This document shows, piece after piece, positions 33,400-41,517 of a DNA stretch of 64,000 nucleotides. The stretch comes from Neorhizobium populisoli (GTDB lineage Bacteria; Pseudomonadota; Alphaproteobacteria; Rhizobiales; Rhizobiaceae): assembly GCF_019430945.1 (NCBI RefSeq), contig NZ_JAHYCB010000002.1, positions 558,001 through 622,000 of the forward strand, in the 5' to 3' direction. The notes beneath the pieces were generated by a model that searched no databases, had not been told where the DNA came from, and was given only the letters and a program-made list of their open reading frames with translations. How positions within the stretch are numbered: position 1 is the first letter of the stretch; every line of letters starts with the position of its first letter. A program made the translations under genes and the position numbers.

Positions 33400-34339
33400 C
33401 AGGAAAAAACCTGTCAAGCAGCCGGGCATTTTGCCGAGCCTCCTGATGGCCTCGGGGCGAACGGCTGCGCGCCATCCGAAGCCTCTGCTCGGCGTCGCTT
33501 TGTTCGGCGTCGTCTTCAGTTTTGTGGCGGCCAATGCGCTCTGGTATCAGCCGGGCGACCATCCGCATCCGTTCCTCGCCACCCGCGATGCCAAGGACCC
33601 GAACCAGATCGCCGGTTACCGGCCGATGCGGCGCACGCCTCCGGGCGATGTGACGACCTTCAGGATCGAGCGCGCAGACCCGAACGCGTCGACAGCAAGG
33701 CCCGCCGCGGCTCTAGCCCCTGCCGCGCCCCAGACGGCTTCGCCTCAGGCCGCCGCCCCCATGCCGGCTGCGGCACCGGCCCAGCCGCAAATGGCCCAGC
33801 CGGCCGCCGCCCCCTATGCACCGGTGCAGCCGGCAGGCGCGCAGGCCGCATCCGCCCAGCCGCAGCAGCCGGTAACGCCCTCTGTCGCGCTGCCGACCCC
33901 GCGGCCGCAGGCCGGTGATGCGCCGCGATCTGTTGCCGCCAAGCCGACGCAGCCGATGCCGGCCGTCCAGCCGAAACCGTCCGTCGCTCGCGCCGGCATT
34001 GAAGACCCGGTCGCCGCCGCGATCCGCTCCGCCGACCGGACCCGTTATACCCCGCCGGCCGATATCCCGAATACCGGCTCGACACCCGTGCGCCCGGCCG
34101 CCATTCCGGTCTCGCAGAAACCGGCAGCGTCCGGCACGGCCGGTCAGGCGACCGATCTCGTGCTGCAGATCCAGCGCGGCCTGTCGAACATCGCCTATGC
34201 GGATGTGAGGGTGGATGGTGTTGCCAGCGACCAGACCAAGGCGGCAATCCGCCGTTTCCAGAAACATTACCGCCTGCCGGAAACCGGCGAGCCTGATGTC
34301 GCGGTGCTGAAGAAGCTGAAGTCGATCGGCGCGCTCTAA
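33371..34339 (+). CDS. Membrane-anchored peptidoglycan-binding domain protein
   Basis: A 322-residue protein. A basic N-terminus is followed by one membrane helix (LLGVALFGVVFSFVAANALW, about residues 40-58), then a long alanine/proline-rich linker (100-235) and a C-terminal PG_binding_1 domain (VLQIQRGLSNIAYADVRVDG...QTKAAIRRFQKHYRLPETGE, about 255-320). The layout is that of an inner-membrane protein reaching the cell wall through a flexible linker. The start (ATG at 33371, with GGA upstream) overlaps the kinase gene by 29 bases, so the two are translationally coupled, which suggests a joint role in the cell cycle or division. Confidence 0.82.
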   Translation: MTTRKRKSPDRKKPVKQPGILPSLLMASGRTAARHPKPLLGVALFGVVFSFVAANALWYQPGDHPHPFLATRDAKDPNQIAGYRPMRRTPPGDVTTFRIERADPNASTARPAAALAPAAPQTASPQAAAPMPAAAPAQPQMAQPAAAPYAPVQPAGAQAASAQPQQPVTPSVALPTPRPQAGDAPRSVAAKPTQPMPAVQPKPSVARAGIEDPVAAAIRSADRTRYTPPADIPNTGSTPVRPAAIPVSQKPAASGTAGQATDLVLQIQRGLSNIAYADVRVDGVASDQTKAAIRRFQKHYRLPETGEPDVAVLKKLKSIGAL

Positions 34340-34386
34340 GGCACCGATCGGGCGCCTTTGCCGTTGCCGCCCGATTGGCCGGCGTT

Positions 34387-34409
34387 ATCCTCGGGACGAG
34401 CCCGAGGAT
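34387..34409. repeat. Perfect 9-bp hairpin between convergent genes
   Basis: ATCCTCGGG (34387-34395) pairs with CCCGAGGAT (34401-34409) around ACGAG. It lies between the end of the peptidoglycan-binding gene and the small minus-strand gene. I remember ATCCTCGGG/CCCGAGGAT hairpins as common in rhizobial genomes. There is no T-run; a terminator role is possible but not certain. Confidence 0.55.
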
Positions 34410-34433
34410 GCTGTCGAGGGATGGACCTCGCGG

Positions 34434-34601
34434 TCAGAACACCGCCAGATATTTCAGCAGCGAAATGATGCCGATAATGATGATGATGATCTGTGCGATC
34501 TGCTTGGCGCGGCCGTCGATCGGCAGGCGGGCGACGAGATAAAGTACGAGAACGATCACCAGGAAGGTGATCAGAATGCTGATCAACACGGAAGTACCCA
34601 A
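34434..34601 (-). CDS. 55-residue two-helix membrane protein with TTG start
   Basis: A short gene with a TTG start at 34601 and AAAGGAG eight bases before it. The product opens GTSVLISILITFLVIVLVLY, a first membrane helix, then a short basic loop ARLPIDGRAKQ, and a second helix IAQIIIIIIIGIISLLKYLAVF, and stops at 34434. The loop-and-isoleucine-rich second helix resembles the small Thivi_2564-type membrane proteins. A stop codon lies in frame just upstream, so TTG is the only good start. It is a shortest-gene class usually missed by automatic calls. Confidence 0.7.
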   Translation of the reverse strand: MGTSVLISILITFLVIVLVLYLVARLPIDGRAKQIAQIIIIIIGIISLLKYLAVF

Positions 34602-34746
34602 AGGCCCAGCTCCTTTTCATAACGATGCCAAATGCGGCATCATGACGTGAATTATGACAGGACGGCCGAAAGGGAAGAGCGGAGACCACGCACAATTCCA
34701 TTTTCTCTTCTGGGATCAGTGATTTCGTCTTGCGCCGGTGCTTGTG

Positions 34747-35613
34747 TCACCGCAGCGTCGCCGCTTCCAGCAGCAGCCGTTTCAGCTCCTCTGCAGGCGC
34801 GGCAAGACGCGACTCTGCCACGTGCAGCGCGAGGTCGACGCTGCCGAGCGGCGGCAGGCCGGCGGCCTTCGGATCAAGGATCGAAAGATGCGCGGGCTTT
34901 GCTTCGGCAAGACGCGCGGTGATGCCGAGACCGGCGGTGACGGCGGCGAACAGTCCGGCAAGGCTCGGGCTGGAAAACACCTGCCGCCAGGCGATGCCAT
35001 CTTTTTCCAGTGCATCGGTGGCCGCCCTGCGAAAATCGCAGGGCGGATCGAAGGCGATCATCGGCACTGCCTCCGCCGGGTCGCGGCAAAATCCTTCCGC
35101 GCCGATCCAGGCGATCTCCCGCCGCGCGACCACTTCCGCCCGCGGCCTTCCGAGCATTCCCCATGTCAGGGCAAGATCGAGTTCGCCGCGATCGACCGCC
35201 TGCGCCATCTCCGCGCCGCGATCCACCCGCGCCTCGACCCGGACTTTCGGATGCAGGCGGGCAAACTGCCCCAGCAGGCCGGGCAGCCATGTTTCGGCAA
35301 AATCCTGCGGCACGCCGATCCGCAGCCAGCCCTCCAGCTTCGCGACGCTGCGCACGGCGGCACGGGCCTCGTCATTGAGCTCCAGGATACGGCGGGCGTA
35401 ACCGAGCAGGATCTCGCCCGCCTCGGTCGCCACCAGCCCGCGCCCCTGCTTGGCGACCAGCTCCTCGCCCACCTGCTCCTCGAGCTTTTTCAGTTGCAGG
35501 CTGATGGCCGACGGCGAACGGCCGAGCCGGTCGGCGGCTCGCGCAAAACTGCCGAGCTCCATGCCGAGCGCGAAACTGCGCAACAGGTCGATATCGAGAT
35601 TGACGGGCAGCAT
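34747..35613 (-). CDS. LysR family transcriptional regulator
   Basis: A 288-residue LysR protein with the N-terminal helix-turn-helix LDIDLLRSFALGMELGSFARAADRLGRSPSAISLQLKKLEEQVG (residues 6-49) and a periplasmic-binding-like effector domain from about residue 90. It is divergent from the tautomerase gene, with 123 bases between them that contain AT-rich sequence around TTTTACAAAACTGATG and TTTTCAAAATGATT, likely binding sites. It probably regulates the tautomerase; the effector is unknown. Confidence 0.9.
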   Translation of the reverse strand: MLPVNLDIDLLRSFALGMELGSFARAADRLGRSPSAISLQLKKLEEQVGEELVAKQGRGLVATEAGEILLGYARRILELNDEARAAVRSVAKLEGWLRIGVPQDFAETWLPGLLGQFARLHPKVRVEARVDRGAEMAQAVDRGELDLALTWGMLGRPRAEVVARREIAWIGAEGFCRDPAEAVPMIAFDPPCDFRRAATDALEKDGIAWRQVFSSPSLAGLFAAVTAGLGITARLAEAKPAHLSILDPKAAGLPPLGSVDLALHVAESRLAAPAEELKRLLLEAATLR

Positions 35614-35736
35614 GATCGTTGAGTTTTACAAAACTGATGATGATTGATTTCGCGATTTTCAAAATGATTGTGGCGGCAGATGATGCAGGCGTCAACCGAA
35701 ATCCGAGTTCACCGAACTCGCAAAGGAGATCCGAAA

Positions 35737-36132
35737 ATGCCCTTCGTTCATATCACGATCGCCGGCACCAACCTGAAGCCGGAAGCCAGAAACCGCCTGC
35801 AGCAGGAGGCGACCACCCTGATGCACACGATCATGCGCAAGCGCCGCGAAGTGACCGCTGTGCTGGTCGAGGAGGTCGATATTTCCGGCTTGACGGTCGG
35901 CGGCGAGCCGCTTTCCGTTGCGGCCCATGTCGAGGCCAATGTAACGCTCGGCACCAACACCGCGGAAGAGAAGGAGGGTTTCATCCACGCCATGGATGCG
36001 GTCCTCAAGGACACCCTCGGCCGGGAGCTTTCGGCCGCGACCTATATCATCGTCCGCGAAGTCGTCGCAGATGCCTGGGGTTTCGACGGTGTGACCCAGG
36101 AATATCGGCGCATCAAGGCGTTGGCAGCCTGA
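35737..36132 (+). CDS. 4-oxalocrotonate tautomerase family protein
   Basis: A 131-residue protein of the tautomerase superfamily. The mature N-terminus after methionine removal is a proline (MPFVHITIAGTNLKPEARNRLQ), the catalytic base of the family, and the second half repeats the fold with LSVAAHVEANVTLGTNTAEEKEGFIHAMDAVL. The length indicates a fused two-unit (about 2 x 60) tautomerase rather than a 62-residue monomer. AAGGAG lies seven bases before the ATG. The divergent LysR gene suggests induction by an aromatic acid or a related compound; the substrate is unknown. Confidence 0.85.
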   Translation: MPFVHITIAGTNLKPEARNRLQQEATTLMHTIMRKRREVTAVLVEEVDISGLTVGGEPLSVAAHVEANVTLGTNTAEEKEGFIHAMDAVLKDTLGRELSAATYIIVREVVADAWGFDGVTQEYRRIKALAA

Positions 36133-36252
36133 GCGTCGACTCGACTTCGGGCCCGGAGCGGCATCGCGCCGGCATTTGCCGCTCCGCCCCATGGAAAATT
36201 TGCTGCACCGCCATATCTTTCTTTCCGAAAGGGTGTTTCGGGGGCAGGGGTG

Positions 36253-37455
36253 ATGAGACGGCTTTGGTGCCTTTTCTGGCTGGTGGCGGCGCAGATCGCG
36301 CTTGCGAGCACGTTGGCTTTCTCCGGGCAGACGGGCGATAGAGGCAGCCTTCCCGGCTTGCCGCGCCAGGAATTGTTTTCCGTCGCAAGCGACATCCCCG
36401 AAGGTTTCGAGCGCCGCGAGGTCAAGGCTGGCGGCACGGGTTTTGATTTTTCCACCATTCTGCCGCATGGCAGCAATCTGGTGGAAGGTCAGCCGCAGCC
36501 ACGCACCGGGGTGTCGGCGCTGATATATGTGCCGATGAGGGTCACGATCAGCATCCGCCACATCGAATTCGATGCCTATGCGGATGCGATCGCCATCGCC
36601 CGCGCCTATATGCGCCTGACCTATGACAAGGTGTCCGACGGGTTCCCGATCGAGGAAGGTGCGGTGCCGGAAAGCAATCCCGCCTTCGCGCTTGTCGCGG
36701 CCGGCAGGATACGTGATGACGGCAGCTATACCCGCCTGGCGCGGGGCGCCGTCATCTCCCGCGGAGATCATGCGATCGCCGTCGTTGCAGAGTTCGATTA
36801 TGCCGATTACGCCGACCTGAAGCCGATGCTGTCGCGCCTGTTCGGCGGCATCCGGATGCAAGAGGACATGTCCGCCCGCGACCAGATCCGCATCGTCAGC
36901 ACCGAGGATGGCGGAAGGGTCGCGATCCCGAAGCGCTGGCAGGTGGATATGCTGCCGGACCCGCAAGGGGGCCAGACCGGCTTCCGCCTGACCATGAACG
37001 GCGCCGGTTACCCGGAATTTCAGGTGAGCCGCCTCGACCTCAGCATGGAGGAGGCACGCCAGCATGCCGATCGGCTGATGGACGAGACGATCGCCCGTTT
37101 CAAGGCCGGCAGCGGTGTTAAACTCTCGGGCGAGAGCAAGCGCATCATGACGCCGCGCGAGGCGCCGGGCATCGCGCTCTACCAGCTGACGCAGCGCTGG
37201 GTCGCCACCGAACAGGACTGGCCGATGATCACCGTTTTGCAGGTGATGCGCGGCGTCGACGGCCGTATCTGGCAATCGTTCGAAACGTCGCCCGACCAGA
37301 GCCGCTACACGAAGTCCGGCGATACGGCCTTCAATGCGCAGATGTTCAACTGGTCCGTCGCCAGCGCTTCGGTCGCCGCGGCCATCGGCCAGTCGATCTT
37401 CCGCGGGCCGGAAGCCTTTCTGGACAATCATTCGGTCCGCAATGTCGGCCATTGA
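36253..37455 (+). CDS. Exported protein of unknown function
   Basis: A 400-residue protein with a Sec-type signal (MRRLWCLFWLVAAQIALASTLAFS). The mature part has two similar-looking halves, each with an aromatic-rich strand block (FDAYADAIAIARAYMRLTYDKVSDG; then EEARQHADRLMDETIARFKAG), and no enzyme motif that I recognise. The ATG at 36253 follows GGGGCAGGGG at close range. It may be periplasmic. It runs in the same direction as the DUF1491 gene, 42 bases away, and could be in the same transcript. Confidence 0.6.
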   Translation: MRRLWCLFWLVAAQIALASTLAFSGQTGDRGSLPGLPRQELFSVASDIPEGFERREVKAGGTGFDFSTILPHGSNLVEGQPQPRTGVSALIYVPMRVTISIRHIEFDAYADAIAIARAYMRLTYDKVSDGFPIEEGAVPESNPAFALVAAGRIRDDGSYTRLARGAVISRGDHAIAVVAEFDYADYADLKPMLSRLFGGIRMQEDMSARDQIRIVSTEDGGRVAIPKRWQVDMLPDPQGGQTGFRLTMNGAGYPEFQVSRLDLSMEEARQHADRLMDETIARFKAGSGVKLSGESKRIMTPREAPGIALYQLTQRWVATEQDWPMITVLQVMRGVDGRIWQSFETSPDQSRYTKSGDTAFNAQMFNWSVASASVAAAIGQSIFRGPEAFLDNHSVRNVGH

Positions 37456-37497
37456 GTTCACATTGCTCCGGGGCCCGAAGCGCCGTAAGGAAAGGCC

Positions 37498-37842
37498 ATG
37501 CGCCTCAAATCCGATATCTTCGTCTCCGCCCTGATCCGCCGCGTCTTCGGCCAGGGTGGCTTTGCCGCCGTGGAAAAGAAGGGCGCGGAAGAGGCCGGCG
37601 CCATCTTCATCCGCCAGCGGTTCCGCGACGGGCTGGAAACGCTCTATGCGCCGGCGCCGCAGAATTTTTTCGGCGAGGATGACGGACAGCGGAAATTCGA
37701 GGTGCGGGCGGAAAAGGTTGAGGCCGGGGCGCTCGGCGATCTCCTGGCCCGCGAACTGCGCTTCGATCCCGATCTCTGGCTGGTCGAGCTGGAAACGGAC
37801 GACGCCGCCAGCCTTCTGGATCTGGTCAAGCCTGCCGACTAG
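37498..37842 (+). CDS. DUF1491 protein
   Basis: A 114-residue protein with the DUF1491 start RLKSDIFVSALIRRVFGQGGFAAVEKKGAEEAGAIFIRQR (residues 2-41) and the C-terminal ERLDFDPDLWLVELE equivalent (here ELRFDPDLWLVELETDD). The function is unknown; the family is found mainly in Alphaproteobacteria. AAGGA lies before the ATG at 37498. The stop is TAG at 37840, and the same frame continues after it into an RTX-like tail. Confidence 0.85.
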   Translation: MRLKSDIFVSALIRRVFGQGGFAAVEKKGAEEAGAIFIRQRFRDGLETLYAPAPQNFFGEDDGQRKFEVRAEKVEAGALGDLLARELRFDPDLWLVELETDDAASLLDLVKPAD

Positions 37843-37977
37843 GCCCGAAGGCGGGGAAGCGGATGCGAGGCATCGGGGCGGGATCGCCTGGGTGGCGGTG
37901 CGGGTAACGACCGGATGGAGGGCGAGGGCGGGAACGACCGGTTGACCGGCGGTCTCGGCGCCGACCAGCTTTTCTAA
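37843..37977 (+). pseudogene. RTX nonapeptide remnant after the DUF1491 stop
   Basis: Directly after the DUF1491 TAG, and in the same frame, the sequence reads through arginine-rich codons and then (37891-37974) GGGAGNDRMEGEGGNDRLTG and GLGADQLF, ending at TAA (37975-37977). G-G-x-G-N-D-x-(L/M) twice is the RTX calcium-binding pattern. There is no start codon or ribosome site, so it is a remnant of an RTX protein's C-terminus. It is not an exact copy of the RTX gene at 12910. Confidence 0.7.
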
Positions 37978-38026
37978 GGCGTGCAGCCAAGCCGCGCGCC
38001 TCGCGGCAAATCCGGCAGGATCCGGA

Positions 38027-39040
38027 TCACCGAACCCGGTAAATCCCCTGGACCGGCCGGCGGGCGCTCGCCGTCGTGCGGATCACCCGCGGTGAGGCCG
38101 GCTGGCCGTTCTGCGCGGCTTCCGCTGCCGGTTGGTGCTGCGGCTGGGCATAAGTATAGCTGTCGGCCCGGCGCCAGGCCTCCACCCGCTTGCCGCACTC
38201 GTCCTCATCCAGCTGGGCGAAGAGGATTTCGGCGCGCGAGACACCTTTGGTTTCGGCGCGAAGATGATCGTAAAGCCGCTCCAGCACGAAGACCGCATCG
38301 TCCGGGTGCATGGCAAGACCCTTCAGCGTCGTGGCGAGCTGCTGGCCTGAAATGTCGAGCAGGATGCGCTCCGACAGCCAGTGGCTGGCGGAAAGCGTAT
38401 CGGCCAGCGTCGTGGCGAACAGGCCGGTCTCGCGGTTGCGGGCAAACCGCACCAGCAGGGCCTCCTGGATCGGCGAAAGATTGCGCAGGCCGAGCCGGTC
38501 GTCCGCCGGCCGGTCGATATGGCCGGCGAGCGATTTGATGCGGCTGCGCAGCATGTCCTCGCGTGCAAGCCGCTCGGCCTCGTCGATCATCGCCTGGGTC
38601 GGCGCGAGCGGAAAAGCTTCCTCGACGGCTTCCTCGATCTCGATGACCTCTTCGCGCCGCATCGTGCGGTCGTGGCGAAGGCCGACCAGGGCATCGATGA
38701 CGGTCGGCGACAGAGCTTCGCGACGCACGATGGCACGCGCATGCGCTTCCCCTTGCGTGCGGGCGATGGCGATCAGGGCGTCGTCGGAAAGGCAGTTCGA
38801 GCCGATCAGGAAGGGTGCCGAAATGCTGATCGGCTGGCTGGCGATGAAGAAGGCCACCGCCGGCGGGATCGTCTCGCATTGAGACAAAGCGGCGACGGCA
38901 TCGCGGCGGGCCTGTTCGGTCGAGGCCGAGAAGAGAGGGGCGAAAAGCTCGGCGAACTGTCGAAGTTCCGACCGCGACGGATGCGGCAGACTTTCGAAGC
39001 TCGTCACGGTGGCCATCAGCACCACATCCTTCTTACGCAT
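38027..39040 (-). CDS. DUF2336 protein
   Basis: A 337-residue, mostly helical protein. Repeated helical units such as RRDAVAALSQCETIPPAVAFFIASQPISISAPFLIGSNCLSDDALIAIA fit the DUF2336 (HEAT-like) family that is common in Alphaproteobacteria. It has no membrane segment and no enzyme motif; the last 40 residues are a glutamine/alanine-rich tail. The start is set at the ATG at 39040, with AAAGG nine bases upstream; the GTG at 39091 has no site, and the ATG at 39016 is also possible. A large non-coding region lies upstream. Confidence 0.75.
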   Translation of the reverse strand: MRKKDVVLMATVTSFESLPHPSRSELRQFAELFAPLFSASTEQARRDAVAALSQCETIPPAVAFFIASQPISISAPFLIGSNCLSDDALIAIARTQGEAHARAIVRREALSPTVIDALVGLRHDRTMRREEVIEIEEAVEEAFPLAPTQAMIDEAERLAREDMLRSRIKSLAGHIDRPADDRLGLRNLSPIQEALLVRFARNRETGLFATTLADTLSASHWLSERILLDISGQQLATTLKGLAMHPDDAVFVLERLYDHLRAETKGVSRAEILFAQLDEDECGKRVEAWRRADSYTYAQPQHQPAAEAAQNGQPASPRVIRTTASARRPVQGIYRVR

Positions 39041-39755
39041 GGCCTGGGGCCTTTCAAGGTCTCGAAACTCGTTCGTCACGGGCAAACTCACTTAAAACGC
39101 AATACAATCCGGAGTGCCGAACGCCGATCAGGCTTGGCCTGCAGAACAGGCGCGCCTGGCGTCCTCATCGTAACCTTTCCTGGGGAACTCCCGGCGGCGC
39201 ACTGCTCACGAAGCCGTGATGATCGGCCCGTCAGCGGGCGCCTTGGTTTAACCGGATGCTAACGCTTTAAGGGTTAACGGTCGGTGAAAGCGGATCGTTT
39301 TGATACGTCTGTCATTTTTTGGAGTTCTGGTGTGTTTTGCCGGGAATCGCAGGTGTTTCGTACCCCGGTGTGACTGTGGTGAACCAAAGTTCGGCTTCTG
39401 CGTTTTTGCCACGGACAACAGACATACACCGGTCGCAAGTCCTATATTAGCATTAAGACATTATTAACGATGCTCTGGCTGAATATGTCGCAGTAACCGG
39501 TTGGTATTGCCGGGTTTTCAAGTTCAGGATGGCGGAAGACCAGAAATGGAATTCGAGCCATCCCATTCCGGCCGGTCCTGGCGGAACCCGGCCGCGGAAA
39601 TGCCGCATGTCGCAGCTCGCTTCCCGTCGGAAGCGGCTGCGCGAGAAAGGCGCAGATGCCCGGGTGGTTCCGGGAAGCGCCAAGCCCTCAACAGGGAGGG
39701 CAGGGTGAGATCGGTCCGTCTTCATCCGTCTCGAATTCTGGAAACGGAGACGAGC
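39041..39755. other. 715-base non-coding region with a CtrA box
   Basis: No gene is supported here; the open frames that cross it lack starts and family features. It is AT-rich from 39230 to 39480, with GTTTAACCGGATGCTAACG near 39245 as a one-mismatch CtrA site and a perfect box at 39453. It serves as promoter region for DUF2336 on the left and, more probably, for the small gene at 39756. Confidence 0.5.
39453..39468. promoter_or_regulatory. Perfect CtrA-binding box
   Basis: TTAAGACATTATTAAC is an exact match to TTAA-N7-TTAAC, the consensus for the alphaproteobacterial cell-cycle regulator CtrA. It lies about 290 bases before the small gene at 39756 and about 410 before DUF2336. The DivJ-like kinase, which acts on the CtrA pathway, is in the same window. 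Confidence 0.65.
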
Positions 39756-39941
39756 ATGGCAGAGATCGTAGTTTTGAATAAATGGCGCGCCGACAAACCG
39801 CGCCGCCCGCAGATCCGCATCGGCGAAATCGAAGACGCCGGCCAGGTTGGCCAGGTCGTGCTCTTCACCGGCGTGCGTTACGAACGGTTCGACGACCGCA
39901 CCGACCGCAAGGCGGAAAACCACGCGGTCTGCGCCGAATAG
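39756..39941 (+). CDS. 61-residue conserved small protein
   Basis: A short gene with GGAGA before the ATG at 39756. The product is hydrophilic and opens MAEIVVLNKWRADKPRRPQI, with a middle strand-rich part (GQVGQVVLFTGVRYERFDD). There is no membrane segment or known motif. The spacing to the CtrA box suggests cell-cycle-linked expression. The long upstream open frame (to 39501) is not used. Confidence 0.6.
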   Translation: MAEIVVLNKWRADKPRRPQIRIGEIEDAGQVGQVVLFTGVRYERFDDRTDRKAENHAVCAE

Positions 39942-39950
39942 TTTCGTCCG

Positions 39951-40529
39951 TCAGAACCGGCTTCTGGAACGCGCTTCGAAAGGCGCGCAGATGGCGCCGG
40001 AGAGGAATTGCGACGCAATCTCCGCAAAGCTTTTCTGCGGGGCGAGACTTCTCAGCACGACATATCCTTCCGCCTGCCGCGTCTCGAACAGGATCGACTG
40101 GGAGATCACCGGGGGCAGGGCCTTCCTGAGCGTCGTCAGCTGAACCGGCGTCGCGATCACCAGATCCAGCACGCCGCCCGCCGACGTCCGGTCGTTGATG
40201 CTGAACATTTCATTCGAAGACTGATCGTAGATCGCCAGCGACCAGAAAGGCACGCCGCCGTTTGCCGCCGTCAGCCGTACCGGCCGTTCGCTGACATCGA
40301 AGGCGCAGACCGCCATGTCGACGAACGGATCGTCCTTCGAAAGGCCTGCCGCATCCGGCTTTTCGCCGAGCGGGTAGAAACGATGGATTTCCCCCTCCGC
40401 AAGCACCCGCGTATAGGCGTCCCGTTCGCTGAAATCCGGCAGCGCCAGCACGATGACGAGATGCAGCAGTGCTGCGCCGATCAGGCCGGTCACCACCGCG
40501 AAAAACACCTGAAACAGGAATTTACGCAT
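39951..40529 (-). CDS. DUF1254-type protein, short form
   Basis: A 192-residue protein with an N-terminal membrane helix (FLFQVFFAVVTGLIGAALLHLVIVLAL, residues 4-30) and a soluble domain with YPLGEKPDAAGLSKDDPFVDMAVCAFDVSERPVRLTAANGGVPFWSLAIYDQSSNEMFSINDR equivalents in order, which I associate with the DUF1254 family. The start overlaps the end of the DUF1214 gene by eight bases. The two DUFs occur together in rhizobia and are envelope proteins of unknown function. Confidence 0.7.
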   Translation of the reverse strand: MRKFLFQVFFAVVTGLIGAALLHLVIVLALPDFSERDAYTRVLAEGEIHRFYPLGEKPDAAGLSKDDPFVDMAVCAFDVSERPVRLTAANGGVPFWSLAIYDQSSNEMFSINDRTSAGGVLDLVIATPVQLTTLRKALPPVISQSILFETRQAEGYVVLRSLAPQKSFAEIASQFLSGAICAPFEARSRSRF

Positions 40530-41109
40530 TGCCGCACCCGGTGCGTTCGATGCGCGGCATGGTGAGATCGATCAGGCCTGAACTGCCGGCGGTCGGTGTG
40601 TCGAGAAGCGTCAGCGTCAGCCGGAAATTGCCCTCGGCCGGAACCGCGAGCCAGTTACCGGGCCTGGCGGAGGCGGAAAGCGCGATATCGAAATTGCCGT
40701 CTTTGTCCCGAAGAATGATGCGGGAATTGAGCGCGGTCGGCAGGTCGGACTGGATCGAGGGTGCCGGAGCGCCGGGTGCAGCCGCAAACAGCGTCCAGAA
40801 CCGCGCCGGCGGCGTGTGGCCTGTGATGCGATAGGAGCAGCCGCCCGCCAGCCGCGCGCCTGTCTCGTCGACATTGGCGGTAAAGGTCAGGCCCTCGGCG
40901 CTCGCATAAAGCAGCTTGCCGGCATTGGCTCGGTGCGATTTCGCATAAGGATCCGCCTTGTCCGTCTGCGCTTCGGGAAACGCCTCCCAGGCCCCGAGCT
41001 TGATGGCCCCGAAGCCCACCGTCGCATCAAGCGCAAGGATCGTCGACCAGACACCGCCGCCAAAGGCGATGACCAGCGCAACCGCGATGAGGAAGGGAAC
41101 ACGAAACAC
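40522..41109 (-). CDS. DUF1214 protein
   Basis: A 195-residue protein with an N-terminal membrane helix (VPFLIAVALVIAFGGGVWST), then WEAFPEAQTDKADPYAKSHRANAGKLLYASAEGLTF in order and a C-terminal strand block ending IDLTMPRIERTGCG. These match the DUF1214 family, often paired with DUF1254. The start is a GTG at 41109 with only a weak AAGGG upstream. Upstream is a 400-base gap. The function is unknown. Confidence 0.72.
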   Translation of the reverse strand: MFRVPFLIAVALVIAFGGGVWSTILALDATVGFGAIKLGAWEAFPEAQTDKADPYAKSHRANAGKLLYASAEGLTFTANVDETGARLAGGCSYRITGHTPPARFWTLFAAAPGAPAPSIQSDLPTALNSRIILRDKDGNFDIALSASARPGNWLAVPAEGNFRLTLTLLDTPTAGSSGLIDLTMPRIERTGCGNA

Positions 41110-41517
41110 GGGTTTGATTTGGCCCTTGGAAGCTTTGCCAAAGGGTTAGCATTGATTCCGATGATGGGGAATGGGCAAGGGGCGTTTTCAGCAGAAGGTT
41201 CGGTACACGCGATTTCCAGGGTTTGGTCGTCGCCCGGGATATCGCAATCAAATGCCTTCCGCAGGGCGGAAAAGGGTTCCGCTGCTCCTTCGCGCTTTGC
41301 GTCCATCTCGCGGGAATGTCTCTCCAACAGCGTTCTTCGGCTGGCAGTCAGCAAATTTGGCCCCAGCTAAGTCATGGATTTTGCTGGTTGGCGATGGCTT
41401 TCCCGCCACCGGGCCTTCACACGGACCGGAGGCCTAATCACAAAGTGTTAATTTAGGCATGTCTTTCCAAGCGGGATGCCCTACTTCCGTTCTCATCACC
41501 AATCGGAGGGAATATCC
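41110..41517. other. 408-base gap, divergent promoter region
   Basis: It lies between the DUF1214 start (minus strand) and the outer-membrane protein start (plus strand). The open frames that cross it have no ribosome site or family features. I see no clear dyad or known box. The AGGGAATATCC near 41508 belongs to the ribosome site of the next gene. Confidence 0.4.

Noticed and set aside
31813..33534. A 573-residue minus-strand frame opposite the histidine kinase
   Set aside because: The kinase frame has all HisKA/HATPase boxes; the antisense frame has none and is an effect of codon bias.
35692..37461. A 589-residue minus-strand frame opposite the tautomerase and the exported protein
   Set aside because: It crosses two genes and the gap between them with antisense-type composition.
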